Shown piece after piece: positions 17,880 through 25,305 of a stretch of DNA of 64,000 nt (position 1 is the first letter of the stretch; each line of letters begins with the position of its first letter). The stretch covers positions 62,001-126,000 of the forward strand of contig CBDFLL010000005.1 of the NCBI GenBank assembly GCA_965249205.1. The letters run 5' to 3'. Source of the stretch: JAQBVV01 sp965249205. GTDB lineage: Bacteria; Acidobacteriota; Vicinamibacteria; Vicinamibacterales; UBA2999. A model generated the notes under the pieces. The model was not told where the DNA came from. It was given only the letters and a program-made list of their open reading frames with translations, and did not search any database. Position numbers and translations under genes: made by a program.

Positions 17880-19019
17880 GTGATCCACTCCAAGCTTCCT
17901 TCAACTGGGGTGAGTATTTTCTCAGTGATGTCGCGTCTTGCCGACGAGCACGGTGCCATCAATCTTTCCCAGGGGTTTCCTGATTTCGAGTGCGCGCCGG
18001 AGTTGGTGGGGGCGGTCGTCCGCAGTATGCGCGAGGGCCACAATCAGTACGCGCCCATGCTTGGGGCGCGTGTACTCCGAGAGGCACTGTCGGACAAGAT
18101 CGCACGGTTGTACGGGCGTCGGTACGACCCAGGGTCGGAAATCACGGTGACCTGCGGTGCGACCGAAGGCTTGTTCAGTGCACTGACCGCTTTGGTCCGG
18201 CCAGGCGACGAAGTCGTGCTGCTGCAGCCCGCCTACGATGCGTACGCGCCGGTTGTGCAGCTCAGTGGCGGCACGCCGGTGTTTGTGACCCTGCGCGGAC
18301 CGGAGTACCGCGTGGACTGGGACGACGTCCGGCGAGCTGTGACCGAGCGCACGCGAGTCATCGTCGTAAATTCCCCCCACAACCCGACCGGCATGGTGCT
18401 CGACCGGGATGATATGCGCCAGCTCAGGGGAGTGCTTCAGCACACCGACGCGATGGTTGTGTCCGACGAAGTGTACGAGCACATGGTGTTCGATGGGCAG
18501 TCCCACGAAAGCATCGCGATGCATCCGGAGATCGCCGATCGGGCCGTCGTCATCAGCTCGTTCGGCAAGACGTACCACACGACGGGATGGAAGATTGGCT
18601 ACTGTGCGGCGCCGCGTGCCATCAGCGCCGAAGTGGCACGCGTGCATCAGTTCGTCACCTACGCGGTGAACGGCGCGGTCCAGCGTGCGTACGCGGAGTT
18701 CGTCACGCGCGATCCGGTGGCATCTGATGTAGCGCCGTTCTATCAGGCCAAGAGGGATCTGTTTCTGAGCCTGCTTGAGGGATCCCGCTTCCGTCCGCTG
18801 GCGTGTCGCGGGACCTATTTTCAGATACTGGACTATTCAGCGATCACCGACGAGCTGGACAGTGACTTCGCCCTTCGCCTCATCAACGAGCACGGTGTCG
18901 CGGCGATTCCCCTGTCGCCGTTTCTCTGCGGAGCTGACGCTGGGCCGGTGTTGCGGTTCTGTTTTGCCAAGCGGGACGACACGCTGGAACGAGCGGCGGA
19001 GCGGCTGCGCGGTGTATGA
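17880..19019 (+). CDS. ybdL: Methionine-preferring aminotransferase (YbdL-like, class I/II)
   Basis: 379 residues, GTG start. PLP aminotransferase; the E. coli relative YbdL transaminates methionine and aromatic amino acids. The alignment by eye is close along the length: INLSQGFPDF, NQYAPMLGARVLREAL, TCGATEGLFSALTALV, NSPHNPTGMV, VVSDEVYEHMVFDG, and the PLP-lysine segment SSFGKTYHTTGWKIGYC, ending with VLRFCFAKRDDTLERAAERL. It may serve the last step of methionine salvage, or methionine turnover; this is inference from the family and from nearby metH and ahcY. Convergent with the RRM gene, 30 bp away. Confidence 0.88.
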   Translation: MIHSKLPSTGVSIFSVMSRLADEHGAINLSQGFPDFECAPELVGAVVRSMREGHNQYAPMLGARVLREALSDKIARLYGRRYDPGSEITVTCGATEGLFSALTALVRPGDEVVLLQPAYDAYAPVVQLSGGTPVFVTLRGPEYRVDWDDVRRAVTERTRVIVVNSPHNPTGMVLDRDDMRQLRGVLQHTDAMVVSDEVYEHMVFDGQSHESIAMHPEIADRAVVISSFGKTYHTTGWKIGYCAAPRAISAEVARVHQFVTYAVNGAVQRAYAEFVTRDPVASDVAPFYQAKRDLFLSLLEGSRFRPLACRGTYFQILDYSAITDELDSDFALRLINEHGVAAIPLSPFLCGADAGPVLRFCFAKRDDTLERAAERLRGV

Positions 19020-19049
19020 GGACCACCTGCGCTTGACGCGCGGCTCCGT

Positions 19050-19736
19050 CTAGTTCTGATCGTCGGAGTCGCCGTCCTTCGCAGATGTGGCATCCCCGAT
19101 AGACGTCACGCCGCTCTCCGTGCCGTCGTCGGTAACCGTATCTGTGTCGGCATCAGCGTCGGGATCTACCGGCGCGCGCGTCGCGACATTGTCGATGTCG
19201 AGCACTGTGTCGTCTTCCGCGTCGTCGACGGCGTAAATGCGGCCGGTCGCCTTTTCCTTGATCGGGCCACGAACCTTGTGGTCCTGTCCCTGCCCTTTCT
19301 TCGGCCCGCGGAGCCGACGGGGAGGCGCTGGTGGGCCGAAGTTGGCGGAGCGATCGCGGCCGCCAGCCCCGGAAAAGCCACCGCTCGGCCGGGCTCCATA
19401 CCCACCGCCTCCGCCACCATAGCCGCCACCAGACGGACGCGGACCGCCATAACCACCGGCGCCAGACGGGCGTGGAGGCGGCCGGTCCTCTCTGGCCCGA
19501 GCCTCGCTGACGGCCAGGTTCCGCCCTTGAAACGGCTGAGCGTCAAACTTCTGGATGACTTGCTCAGCGAGCGCGCGGTCGGCAAACTCGACGAAGGCGA
19601 AGCCTCGCGGGCGACCGGTCTCCCGATCGACCGGCATGGCGATGTGTGATGGTTCCGCGACGGGGGCGAAGTGGGCTCGAAGATCAGCTTCGGTCGCGCC
19701 GTACGGCAGATTTCCGATAAAAAGGCGAACTGCCAA
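19050..19736 (-). CDS. RRM-type RNA-binding protein with glycine-rich and acidic tail
   Basis: 228 residues. The N-terminal 80 are one RNA recognition motif with RNP2 (VRLFIGNLPYGAT) and RNP1 (GRPRGFAFVEF). A glycine/arginine-rich low-complexity section follows (about 90-150, GGGYGGGGGGYG), then a basic patch (RRLRGPKKGQGQDHKVRG) and a strongly acidic C-terminus of D, T and E residues. Bacterial RRM proteins of this layout bind RNA and are often cold- or stress-responsive; that is family knowledge, with no regulatory element recognised here. Confidence 0.88.
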   Translation of the reverse strand: MAVRLFIGNLPYGATEADLRAHFAPVAEPSHIAMPVDRETGRPRGFAFVEFADRALAEQVIQKFDAQPFQGRNLAVSEARAREDRPPPRPSGAGGYGGPRPSGGGYGGGGGGYGARPSGGFSGAGGRDRSANFGPPAPPRRLRGPKKGQGQDHKVRGPIKEKATGRIYAVDDAEDDTVLDIDNVATRAPVDPDADADTDTVTDDGTESGVTSIGDATSAKDGDSDDQN

Positions 19737-19772
19737 GGTTCCTCGTAGACTCTCTGATTCTAACTCAGAAGG

Positions 19773-20879
19773 TCAATGGCCTGATGCCAGGCCAGCCAGA
19801 AATGTGTCGTAGGCCATAAACATACGTTGCTCGAAGGCCACAGCAAAGGTATCGCCGCGCGCGATGTCTTGCAAGACCGCGCCGACGCTCAAGGGGCCGC
19901 CGCTCTCGAACAGGGCCCGCACGATTCCCGCGCTCTGAGCGTAGGCCAGCCGCGCGTTGTCTCCAGAGAGGTCGCCGAAACTGCCGGCGAGGCGCTCTAA
20001 CGGCAGCCGGGTGGGGGTGCGGGAGAGTTGCTCGTCGACCCACGCCTCGCCGTTCGGCTCGAACATGACGGCGAGCCCCTCGTGCAGCCACATCGGTACG
20101 CCACGTGGCGTCAGGGTCTGCACCAGCGCGTGGGTGAACTCGTGGACGATGACACGCTCAAGTTCACCAGGGTTGGCGCTGGCACCGCCGACTGGGAGGC
20201 GTATGCGTCCGTCGTACGCCGCCGCCGCCCACTGGGGCGATTGGGTGATGTCTCTAAACTGTTCCTGCGTGTAGAGCACGACCGTAATCGGTCGTTCCGG
20301 GTAGATGGCAAGGGCCGTACTCACGCGCCAGTACGCGGCTTCGAGGATCGCGCCGACGAGACTCGCCAGCTCCGCGTCCGCGGCACCCTCGAAGAGCACG
20401 GTGAAGTGCGTGCCATGTGACTCCAGGAAGTTTCCGTGTACGGCCGTTTCCTGGCGCAGGTCGTCCAATCGCGTACGAAGCGTGTCGTCAGCGGGGGCGA
20501 ACTCGAGCGCCGCCTCGTAGACGCGAATGGCTCCTGAGATGTCGCTCGCCCGGTACAAGACGTTCGCCAGCAGGAGCGAGGCTTCGGTCAGCGAGGGCGC
20601 AAGCTCCAGCGCCCGCTCGAGTTCGTGCTGCGCCACGGTTGGCTGTCCAAGGAGGTACGCCGCCAAACCCGAGCCGAGGTGATTGGAGGGGTCGCGAGGT
20701 TCTGCATCGAGTGCCAGGGCAAAGGCCTCGGCGGCGTCTTGATGACGCCCGTCGCGGATGGCCTCCCACCCCTTTTGCGCCTCGACATAAGCGCGGGTTC
20801 CTGGGATGCCTTGGGCCAGGACTGGAGGCGCGCAGAGCATCACCGCGAGCGCGAACGCCGCCCCGCGAAACCAGTTCAT
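19773..20879 (-). CDS. Exported peptidase-MA-type metallopeptidase with TPR repeats
   Basis: 368 residues from the ATG at 20879, chosen because it opens a good signal peptide (MNWFRGAAFALAVMLCAPPVLAQG). TPR-like repeats occupy about residues 30-140. A gluzincin domain follows with the zinc motif HEFTH in ERVIVHEFTHALVQTL, and the downstream third ligand in WLHEGLAVMFEPNGEAW. Such proteins are presumed periplasmic proteases; the substrate is unknown. The gene is divergent from aat, about 77 bp away. Confidence 0.85.
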   Translation of the reverse strand: MNWFRGAAFALAVMLCAPPVLAQGIPGTRAYVEAQKGWEAIRDGRHQDAAEAFALALDAEPRDPSNHLGSGLAAYLLGQPTVAQHELERALELAPSLTEASLLLANVLYRASDISGAIRVYEAALEFAPADDTLRTRLDDLRQETAVHGNFLESHGTHFTVLFEGAADAELASLVGAILEAAYWRVSTALAIYPERPITVVLYTQEQFRDITQSPQWAAAAYDGRIRLPVGGASANPGELERVIVHEFTHALVQTLTPRGVPMWLHEGLAVMFEPNGEAWVDEQLSRTPTRLPLERLAGSFGDLSGDNARLAYAQSAGIVRALFESGGPLSVGAVLQDIARGDTFAVAFEQRMFMAYDTFLAGLASGH

Positions 20880-20956
20880 CCAGGCAATGGTATGCGAGAA
20901 AGCGCCGTGGGGGTAGCGTTCGGCACGGGCAACGCACAATGATGCGATGGTGACGC

Positions 20957-21697
20957 GTGACCGTGCGAGGACCGGCTGACGTGGCGATTCCCTGGTTGAC
21001 GAAGGGCGATCCATTTCCGCCGGTCGAGTCAGCGCTACGCGACCCAGACGGGCTGTTGGCGGGAGGCGACGACCTGTCCCCCGAGCGCCTCGTGGACGCG
21101 TATACGAAGGGGATCTTTCCGTGGTTCGGGGGTGACGATCCCGTGCTGTGGTGGAGTCCAGATCCGAGGGCAGTCTTGTGGCTGCGAGACCTGCACGTCT
21201 CGCGGTCGCTGCGCCGGACTCTTCGATCGGGGGGGCATCGGGTCACCGTCGACGCCGCCTTCCCCCTTGTCGTGGAGGCCTGTGCGGAGCCGCGCGACGC
21301 GGACGCCGGCACTTGGATCACCGCAGGAATGGCGGAGTCTTACGGTCAGCTCGCCTTCCTCGGATATGCCCATTCCGTGGAGGTGTGGTCAGGCAGCGCA
21401 CTGATCGGCGGTTTGTATGGAGTGGCGCTGGGCCGCATGTTTTACGGCGAGTCAATGTTCAGCCGGCGCCCGGGTGCCTCAAAGATCGCGCTGGTCTATC
21501 TGGCGCGGCAACTGGAGGACTGGGGTTTCGAACTCGTCGACTGCCAGGTGTTTACGACCCACCTGGCGTCGCTCGGCGCGAGCACGATCCCGCGCACGGC
21601 ATTCGTTCGCACCGTTGACCGTCTGGTCAGGTTGTCGGCCGTCCCGTCACCGTGGACCCTGGCCCCGGATCTTCCGGAAACTGTACGGGTAAGATGA
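20957..21697 (+). CDS. aat: Leucyl/phenylalanyl-tRNA-protein transferase
   Basis: 246 residues. Attaches Leu or Phe from tRNA to N-terminal Arg/Lys of proteins, creating primary destabilising residues for ClpS-ClpAP. Signatures: LLAGGDDLSPERLVDAYTKG, IFPWFGGDDPVLWWSPDPR, then SYGQLAFLGYAHSVEVW, LIGGLYGVALGRMFYGESM and SKIALVYL. The start is a GTG at 20957; an in-frame GTG at 20981 (VAIPWL) is also possible. First gene of an aat-clpS-clpA cluster. Confidence 0.95.
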   Translation: MTVRGPADVAIPWLTKGDPFPPVESALRDPDGLLAGGDDLSPERLVDAYTKGIFPWFGGDDPVLWWSPDPRAVLWLRDLHVSRSLRRTLRSGGHRVTVDAAFPLVVEACAEPRDADAGTWITAGMAESYGQLAFLGYAHSVEVWSGSALIGGLYGVALGRMFYGESMFSRRPGASKIALVYLARQLEDWGFELVDCQVFTTHLASLGASTIPRTAFVRTVDRLVRLSAVPSPWTLAPDLPETVRVR

Positions 21698-21727
21698 AGA
21701 ATGCCGGTCACGGGATAGGGAGCGCCA

Positions 21728-22054
21728 ATGAACGACCCTCTCGAATCAACGCTCATCGACACCCGCAGCGCGCAGAAGCTGCAGCGACCGCGCATGTGGC
21801 GCGTGTTGCTGCACAACGACGACTACACGACGCAGGACTTCGTCGTCTGGGTGCTGGAGAGCATCTTTCACAAGCCGTCAGGTGAGGCATTTTCAATCAT
21901 GGCGAGCGTGCATCAAACGGGGTTGGGGGTGGCGGGCATCTTCACGCGGGACGTAGCCGAGACGAAGGTCAAGATGACCGAGCGGCTGGCAGAGGAGCAC
22001 GAGTTTCCCCTGCTCGTCACAATGGAACCCGAGCCGGAGACGGTGACGCACTGA
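21728..22054 (+). CDS. clpS: ATP-dependent Clp protease adaptor ClpS
   Basis: 108 residues. Binds N-degron substrates and delivers them to ClpA. The substrate-binding signature RVLLHNDDYTTQDFVVWVL is followed by the VHQTGLGVAGIFTRDVAETKV segment, both diagnostic. The short N-terminal extension contacts ClpA in known homologues. Its TGA overlaps the ATG of clpA by one base, so the two proteins are coupled in translation. Confidence 0.97.
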   Translation: MNDPLESTLIDTRSAQKLQRPRMWRVLLHNDDYTTQDFVVWVLESIFHKPSGEAFSIMASVHQTGLGVAGIFTRDVAETKVKMTERLAEEHEFPLLVTMEPEPETVTH

Positions 22055-24306
22055 TGGCCCAGCCTCCCGTACCGTTCTCGCCAGACACGCTCGAGACCAT
22101 CCAGCGCGCGTTCCGTCTCGCGACCGAGCGGCGGCACGACACCGTGTCGCTGGAGCACCTCCTACGAGCGATCACCGATGATCCCTACGGGAGGGAAGTG
22201 CTGGCCATGTGCGGCGCCGATCTCGCCGCGTTGCAACAGCAGGTCGACGAGGTGCTCACCAAGGCCTTTACGCCGGTGCCGGCACCAGCGACCTCCGAGC
22301 CAGAGCCGACAATAGGCCTTGACCGCGTGATTCAGCAGGCGGTCGTGCATGGAGCCGTGTCAAGCGCTCGTCATGTGGACACGGGGAGTCTTCTCGTCTT
22401 CATGCTTCACGAAGAAGAGAGTCATGCCGCGTTCTTTCTCCGGGCGCAGGGCGTCGATCGGTTGACGCTGTTGCGGGTCATCGCGCACGGCGGAAAGGCG
22501 GATACGGCTTCCACGCCGGGGCGTGGCGTGGAGGGTGATGGGCCGGAGGACGGGGTGCCAGTGCCCGCCGATCCACTGGACGCGTTCGCCACGGACCTGA
22601 TCGCCCGGGCAGCCGCAGGGCGGATCGATCCGCTCATTGGTCGGGCTCTGGAGCTCGAGCGGATGATCCAGATCCTGTGCCGCCGCCGCAAGAACAATCC
22701 TCTGCTGGTGGGCGAGCCGGGTGTGGGAAAAACGGCGCTCGCCGAAGGCCTTGCGCTTCGGATCCAGACCGGCGCGGTTCCCGACGTGTTAAAGGGCGCC
22801 AAGGTGTTCGCACTCGATCTCGGAGCGCTGCTGGCCGGCACGCGCTATCGAGGCGACTTCGAGGAGCGTGTCAAGCAGGTCCTCGAGCGCCTCGAACGCG
22901 AGCCGAACGCCATTCTGTTTATCGACGAGATTCATTCGCTGATCGGCGCCGGCGCTGCGTCGGGGGGGGCGATGGACGCCGGCAATCTGCTGAAGCCCGC
23001 GCTGGCCGACGGCACGCTTCGGTGCATCGGTTCCACGACGTTCAGCGATGCGAAGCAGTCGTTCGATCGCGACCGCGCGCTCTCTCGCCGGTTTCAGAGA
23101 ATCGATGTGCTTGCGCCGTCCGAGGCCGAGGCGGTGGAGATTCTCAAGGGACTCCGCACGCATTACGAGGCGCATCACGGCGTGCAGTACTCGGACGATG
23201 CCCTTGAAGGCGCCGTGACGCTTTCAGCCAAGCACCTGAAGGACCTCCACCTGCCCGACAAGGCTATCGACGTCATGGACGAAGCCGGTGCGGCGCAGAA
23301 GCTGCTCGCGGAGGACACGCGTACCGACACAATCGGGCTGACGCAGGTAGAGCAGGTGGTCGCCGCGATGGCGCGTGTGCCGGTGCGCGCGGTGTCCGCC
23401 GACGATCGGCGCGCCCTGGCCACGCTGAGCACCGAATTGCGAACGGTGATCTTCGGGCAGGACGCTGCCGTCGATGAGGTGGTGTCCGCGATCAAGCTGT
23501 CGCGCTCCGGCTTGCGATCACCCGACAAGCCGATCGGGAGTTTTCTTTTTGCCGGTCCCACCGGCGTTGGCAAGACCGAGCTGGCGCGTCAACTCGGTAC
23601 GATCCTTGGCATAGAGTTTCTTCGCTACGACATGTCCGAGTACATGGAGAAGCATGCCGTGTCGCGGTTGATCGGCGCGCCGCCAGGATACGTGGGCTAC
23701 GAGGAGGGCGGACTGCTGATCGACGCGGTGCGCAAGGCGCCGCACGCCGTGCTGTTGCTGGACGAAATCGAGAAGGCCCATCCCGATATGTACAGCATCC
23801 TGCTCCAGGTCATGGATCACGCCACGTTGACCGATTCGCACGGCCGTCAGGCCGACTTCCGGCACGTCATCCTGATCATGACGACCAACGTCGGCGCTCG
23901 CGATTTGTCCGATCGCCGCGTGGGCTTTTCGGAGGCGGGCACGGGTGGGTCCTCGCGTGGCGCGCTTGAGCGCACGTTCATGCCGGAGTTTCGCAACCGG
24001 CTCGACGCTGTCGTGAACTTCAGTGGCCTCGGCCCCGCGGAGATCGGACGCGTCGTGGACAAGCAGATCGACGAATTACGCGCAATGGTGGCGTCCAAAT
24101 ATGTGACGATCGAGATCGAGACCGCGGCGCGGGAGTGGCTGGTCACCAAGGGCTTTGACCGTGCCTTCGGGGCCAGGCCGATGGCGCGCCTCATCGAGCG
24201 TGTGATCAAGAAGCCTCTGTCGGAGAAGCTGCTGTTCGGATCGTTGAAACGCGGCGCGACCATTCGGATCGCGGTAGAGCACGATGAACTACAGCTCCAC
24301 GCGTAG
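22054..24306 (+). CDS. clpA: ATP-dependent Clp protease ATP-binding subunit ClpA
   Basis: 750 residues, standard for ClpA. The N-domain (1-150) has two Clp-N repeats and docks ClpS. AAA1 has Walker A GEPGVGKTAL and Walker B ILFIDEIHSLIGAG; AAA2 has GPTGVGKTEL and LLLDEIEKAHPDMY, followed by sensor-2 GFDRAFGARPMARLI. There is no ClpB-type middle domain. Together with aat and clpS this makes a complete bacterial N-end-rule module; clpP is not in the window. Confidence 0.97.
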   Translation: MAQPPVPFSPDTLETIQRAFRLATERRHDTVSLEHLLRAITDDPYGREVLAMCGADLAALQQQVDEVLTKAFTPVPAPATSEPEPTIGLDRVIQQAVVHGAVSSARHVDTGSLLVFMLHEEESHAAFFLRAQGVDRLTLLRVIAHGGKADTASTPGRGVEGDGPEDGVPVPADPLDAFATDLIARAAAGRIDPLIGRALELERMIQILCRRRKNNPLLVGEPGVGKTALAEGLALRIQTGAVPDVLKGAKVFALDLGALLAGTRYRGDFEERVKQVLERLEREPNAILFIDEIHSLIGAGAASGGAMDAGNLLKPALADGTLRCIGSTTFSDAKQSFDRDRALSRRFQRIDVLAPSEAEAVEILKGLRTHYEAHHGVQYSDDALEGAVTLSAKHLKDLHLPDKAIDVMDEAGAAQKLLAEDTRTDTIGLTQVEQVVAAMARVPVRAVSADDRRALATLSTELRTVIFGQDAAVDEVVSAIKLSRSGLRSPDKPIGSFLFAGPTGVGKTELARQLGTILGIEFLRYDMSEYMEKHAVSRLIGAPPGYVGYEEGGLLIDAVRKAPHAVLLLDEIEKAHPDMYSILLQVMDHATLTDSHGRQADFRHVILIMTTNVGARDLSDRRVGFSEAGTGGSSRGALERTFMPEFRNRLDAVVNFSGLGPAEIGRVVDKQIDELRAMVASKYVTIEIETAAREWLVTKGFDRAFGARPMARLIERVIKKPLSEKLLFGSLKRGATIRIAVEHDELQLHA

Positions 24307-24333
24307 CGCTCGGTCCTAGACACGCCGTCGCAC

Positions 24334-24966
24334 ATGTCACTGTCAGATATGCGACGCGAGTATCTTGGTGAGCCGCTGGACGAGGCTCACTCGGATACGG
24401 ATCCGTTCGCGCAGTTCTCAATCTGGTTCGAGCAGGTGCGTGCCGTCGAGACCGATCCGACGGCCATAGCGCTGGCGACATCAACACGCGACGGCCGTCC
24501 GTCTGTGCGTACGGTGCTGCTGAAAGGCGCCGATACCGGCGGATTCGTGTTCTACACGAACTACCATAGCCGCAAGGCGCGCGAGATGGATCAGACGAGT
24601 CGGGCGTGTCTGCTGTTCGTGTGGCGGATGGTGGAGCGGCAGGTCCGCATTGACGGGCATGTCGAGAAGGTCACCGACGCCGAGTCGGATGCGTACTTCG
24701 CCACGCGCCCGATCGAGAGCCAGTGGAGTGTGTACGCGTCGCGCCAGAGCGCGCCGATTGAAAGCCGCGAGGCGCTGGAAGCGCGCTACGACGCGGCGCG
24801 CCAGCAGTACGGTGAGACGGTGCCGCGGCCGCCGTGGTGGGGCGGGTACCGTGTGGTGCCGGACGAGTTCGAGTTCTGGCAGGGCCGTGCGAATCGGTTG
24901 CACGATCGGCTTCAATACCGCCTGCTGGCGGATGGTTCGTGGGCGCGGAAGCGCCTCGCGCCCTGA
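24334..24966 (+). CDS. pdxH: Pyridoxamine/pyridoxine 5'-phosphate oxidase
   Basis: 210 residues. FMN enzyme making pyridoxal 5'-phosphate. Signatures are MRREYLGEPLDE at the N-terminus, RTVLLKGADTGGFVFYTNYHSRKA (FMN and substrate binding), RQVRIDGHVEKV, IESQWSVYASRQS and the C-terminal PDEFEFWQGRANRLHDR. It starts 27 bp after clpA and may share its transcript. Its product is the cofactor of several enzymes encoded in this window (SpeA, ThrC, YbdL). Confidence 0.96.
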   Translation: MSLSDMRREYLGEPLDEAHSDTDPFAQFSIWFEQVRAVETDPTAIALATSTRDGRPSVRTVLLKGADTGGFVFYTNYHSRKAREMDQTSRACLLFVWRMVERQVRIDGHVEKVTDAESDAYFATRPIESQWSVYASRQSAPIESREALEARYDAARQQYGETVPRPPWWGGYRVVPDEFEFWQGRANRLHDRLQYRLLADGSWARKRLAP

Positions 24967-25018
24967 TCCTTCGGGCCGCGGCTGGAGCGCCGCCCCGATC
25001 GTTCCCCATATCCCGCTA

Positions 25019-25200
25019 GTGGTCTGGTTGCGAATTGGCTTGTGCACCGAGGGCGGTGAGGCGCCCGGCTGGCCAGCGCGGATTTCACCTGTCAGGGATT
25101 GCGGCTATTTGAGAGCCACGCGCTCGTGAAATCCGCGCCAGGCGCGACGACGGAGCATGCCGGGCGCATGTGCGCGCTAGCTGATTCGCAACCAGACCAC
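25019..25200. mobile_element. MITE-like element, copy A, carrying a nested 61-bp palindromic element
   Basis: 182 bp bounded by 22-bp terminal inverted repeats (25019-25040 and 25179-25200; GTGGTCTGGTTGCGAAT core, 20 of 22 matching). The left 55 bp and the right end are nearly identical to copy B at 59106-59423. No open frame worth calling lies inside it. A smaller palindromic element (25077-25137) interrupts it, flanked by duplicated CCAG where copy B has a single CCAG. The rest of the 24967-25305 gap holds nothing I recognise apart from the start region of the next gene. Confidence 0.75.
25077..25137. repeat. Short palindromic insertion (family member 1) with 4-bp target duplication
   Basis: Perfect 12-bp ends CGCGGATTTCAC / GTGAAATCCGCG, 61 bp in total. 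CCAG flanks both sides (25073-25076 and 25138-25141); the empty site is visible in copy B as one CCAG. Relatives lie at 44701-44799, 59229-59298 and 59319-59399. Confidence 0.75.
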
Positions 25201-25305
25201 ACAAGAGTGGTTCGCGCGCCGGACGCACGTGTGCGCCGGCGTCTGGCCCGTGGCGGGTCACGCGGCGGTCGTAGTCATTCACCATCCCGATGTTTCGGAG
25301 CATCA

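Noticed and set aside
25099..25305. N-terminal extension of the TonB-type protein
   Set aside because: These codons lie in repeat copy A and its flank; the signal peptide starts at the GTG at 25306.
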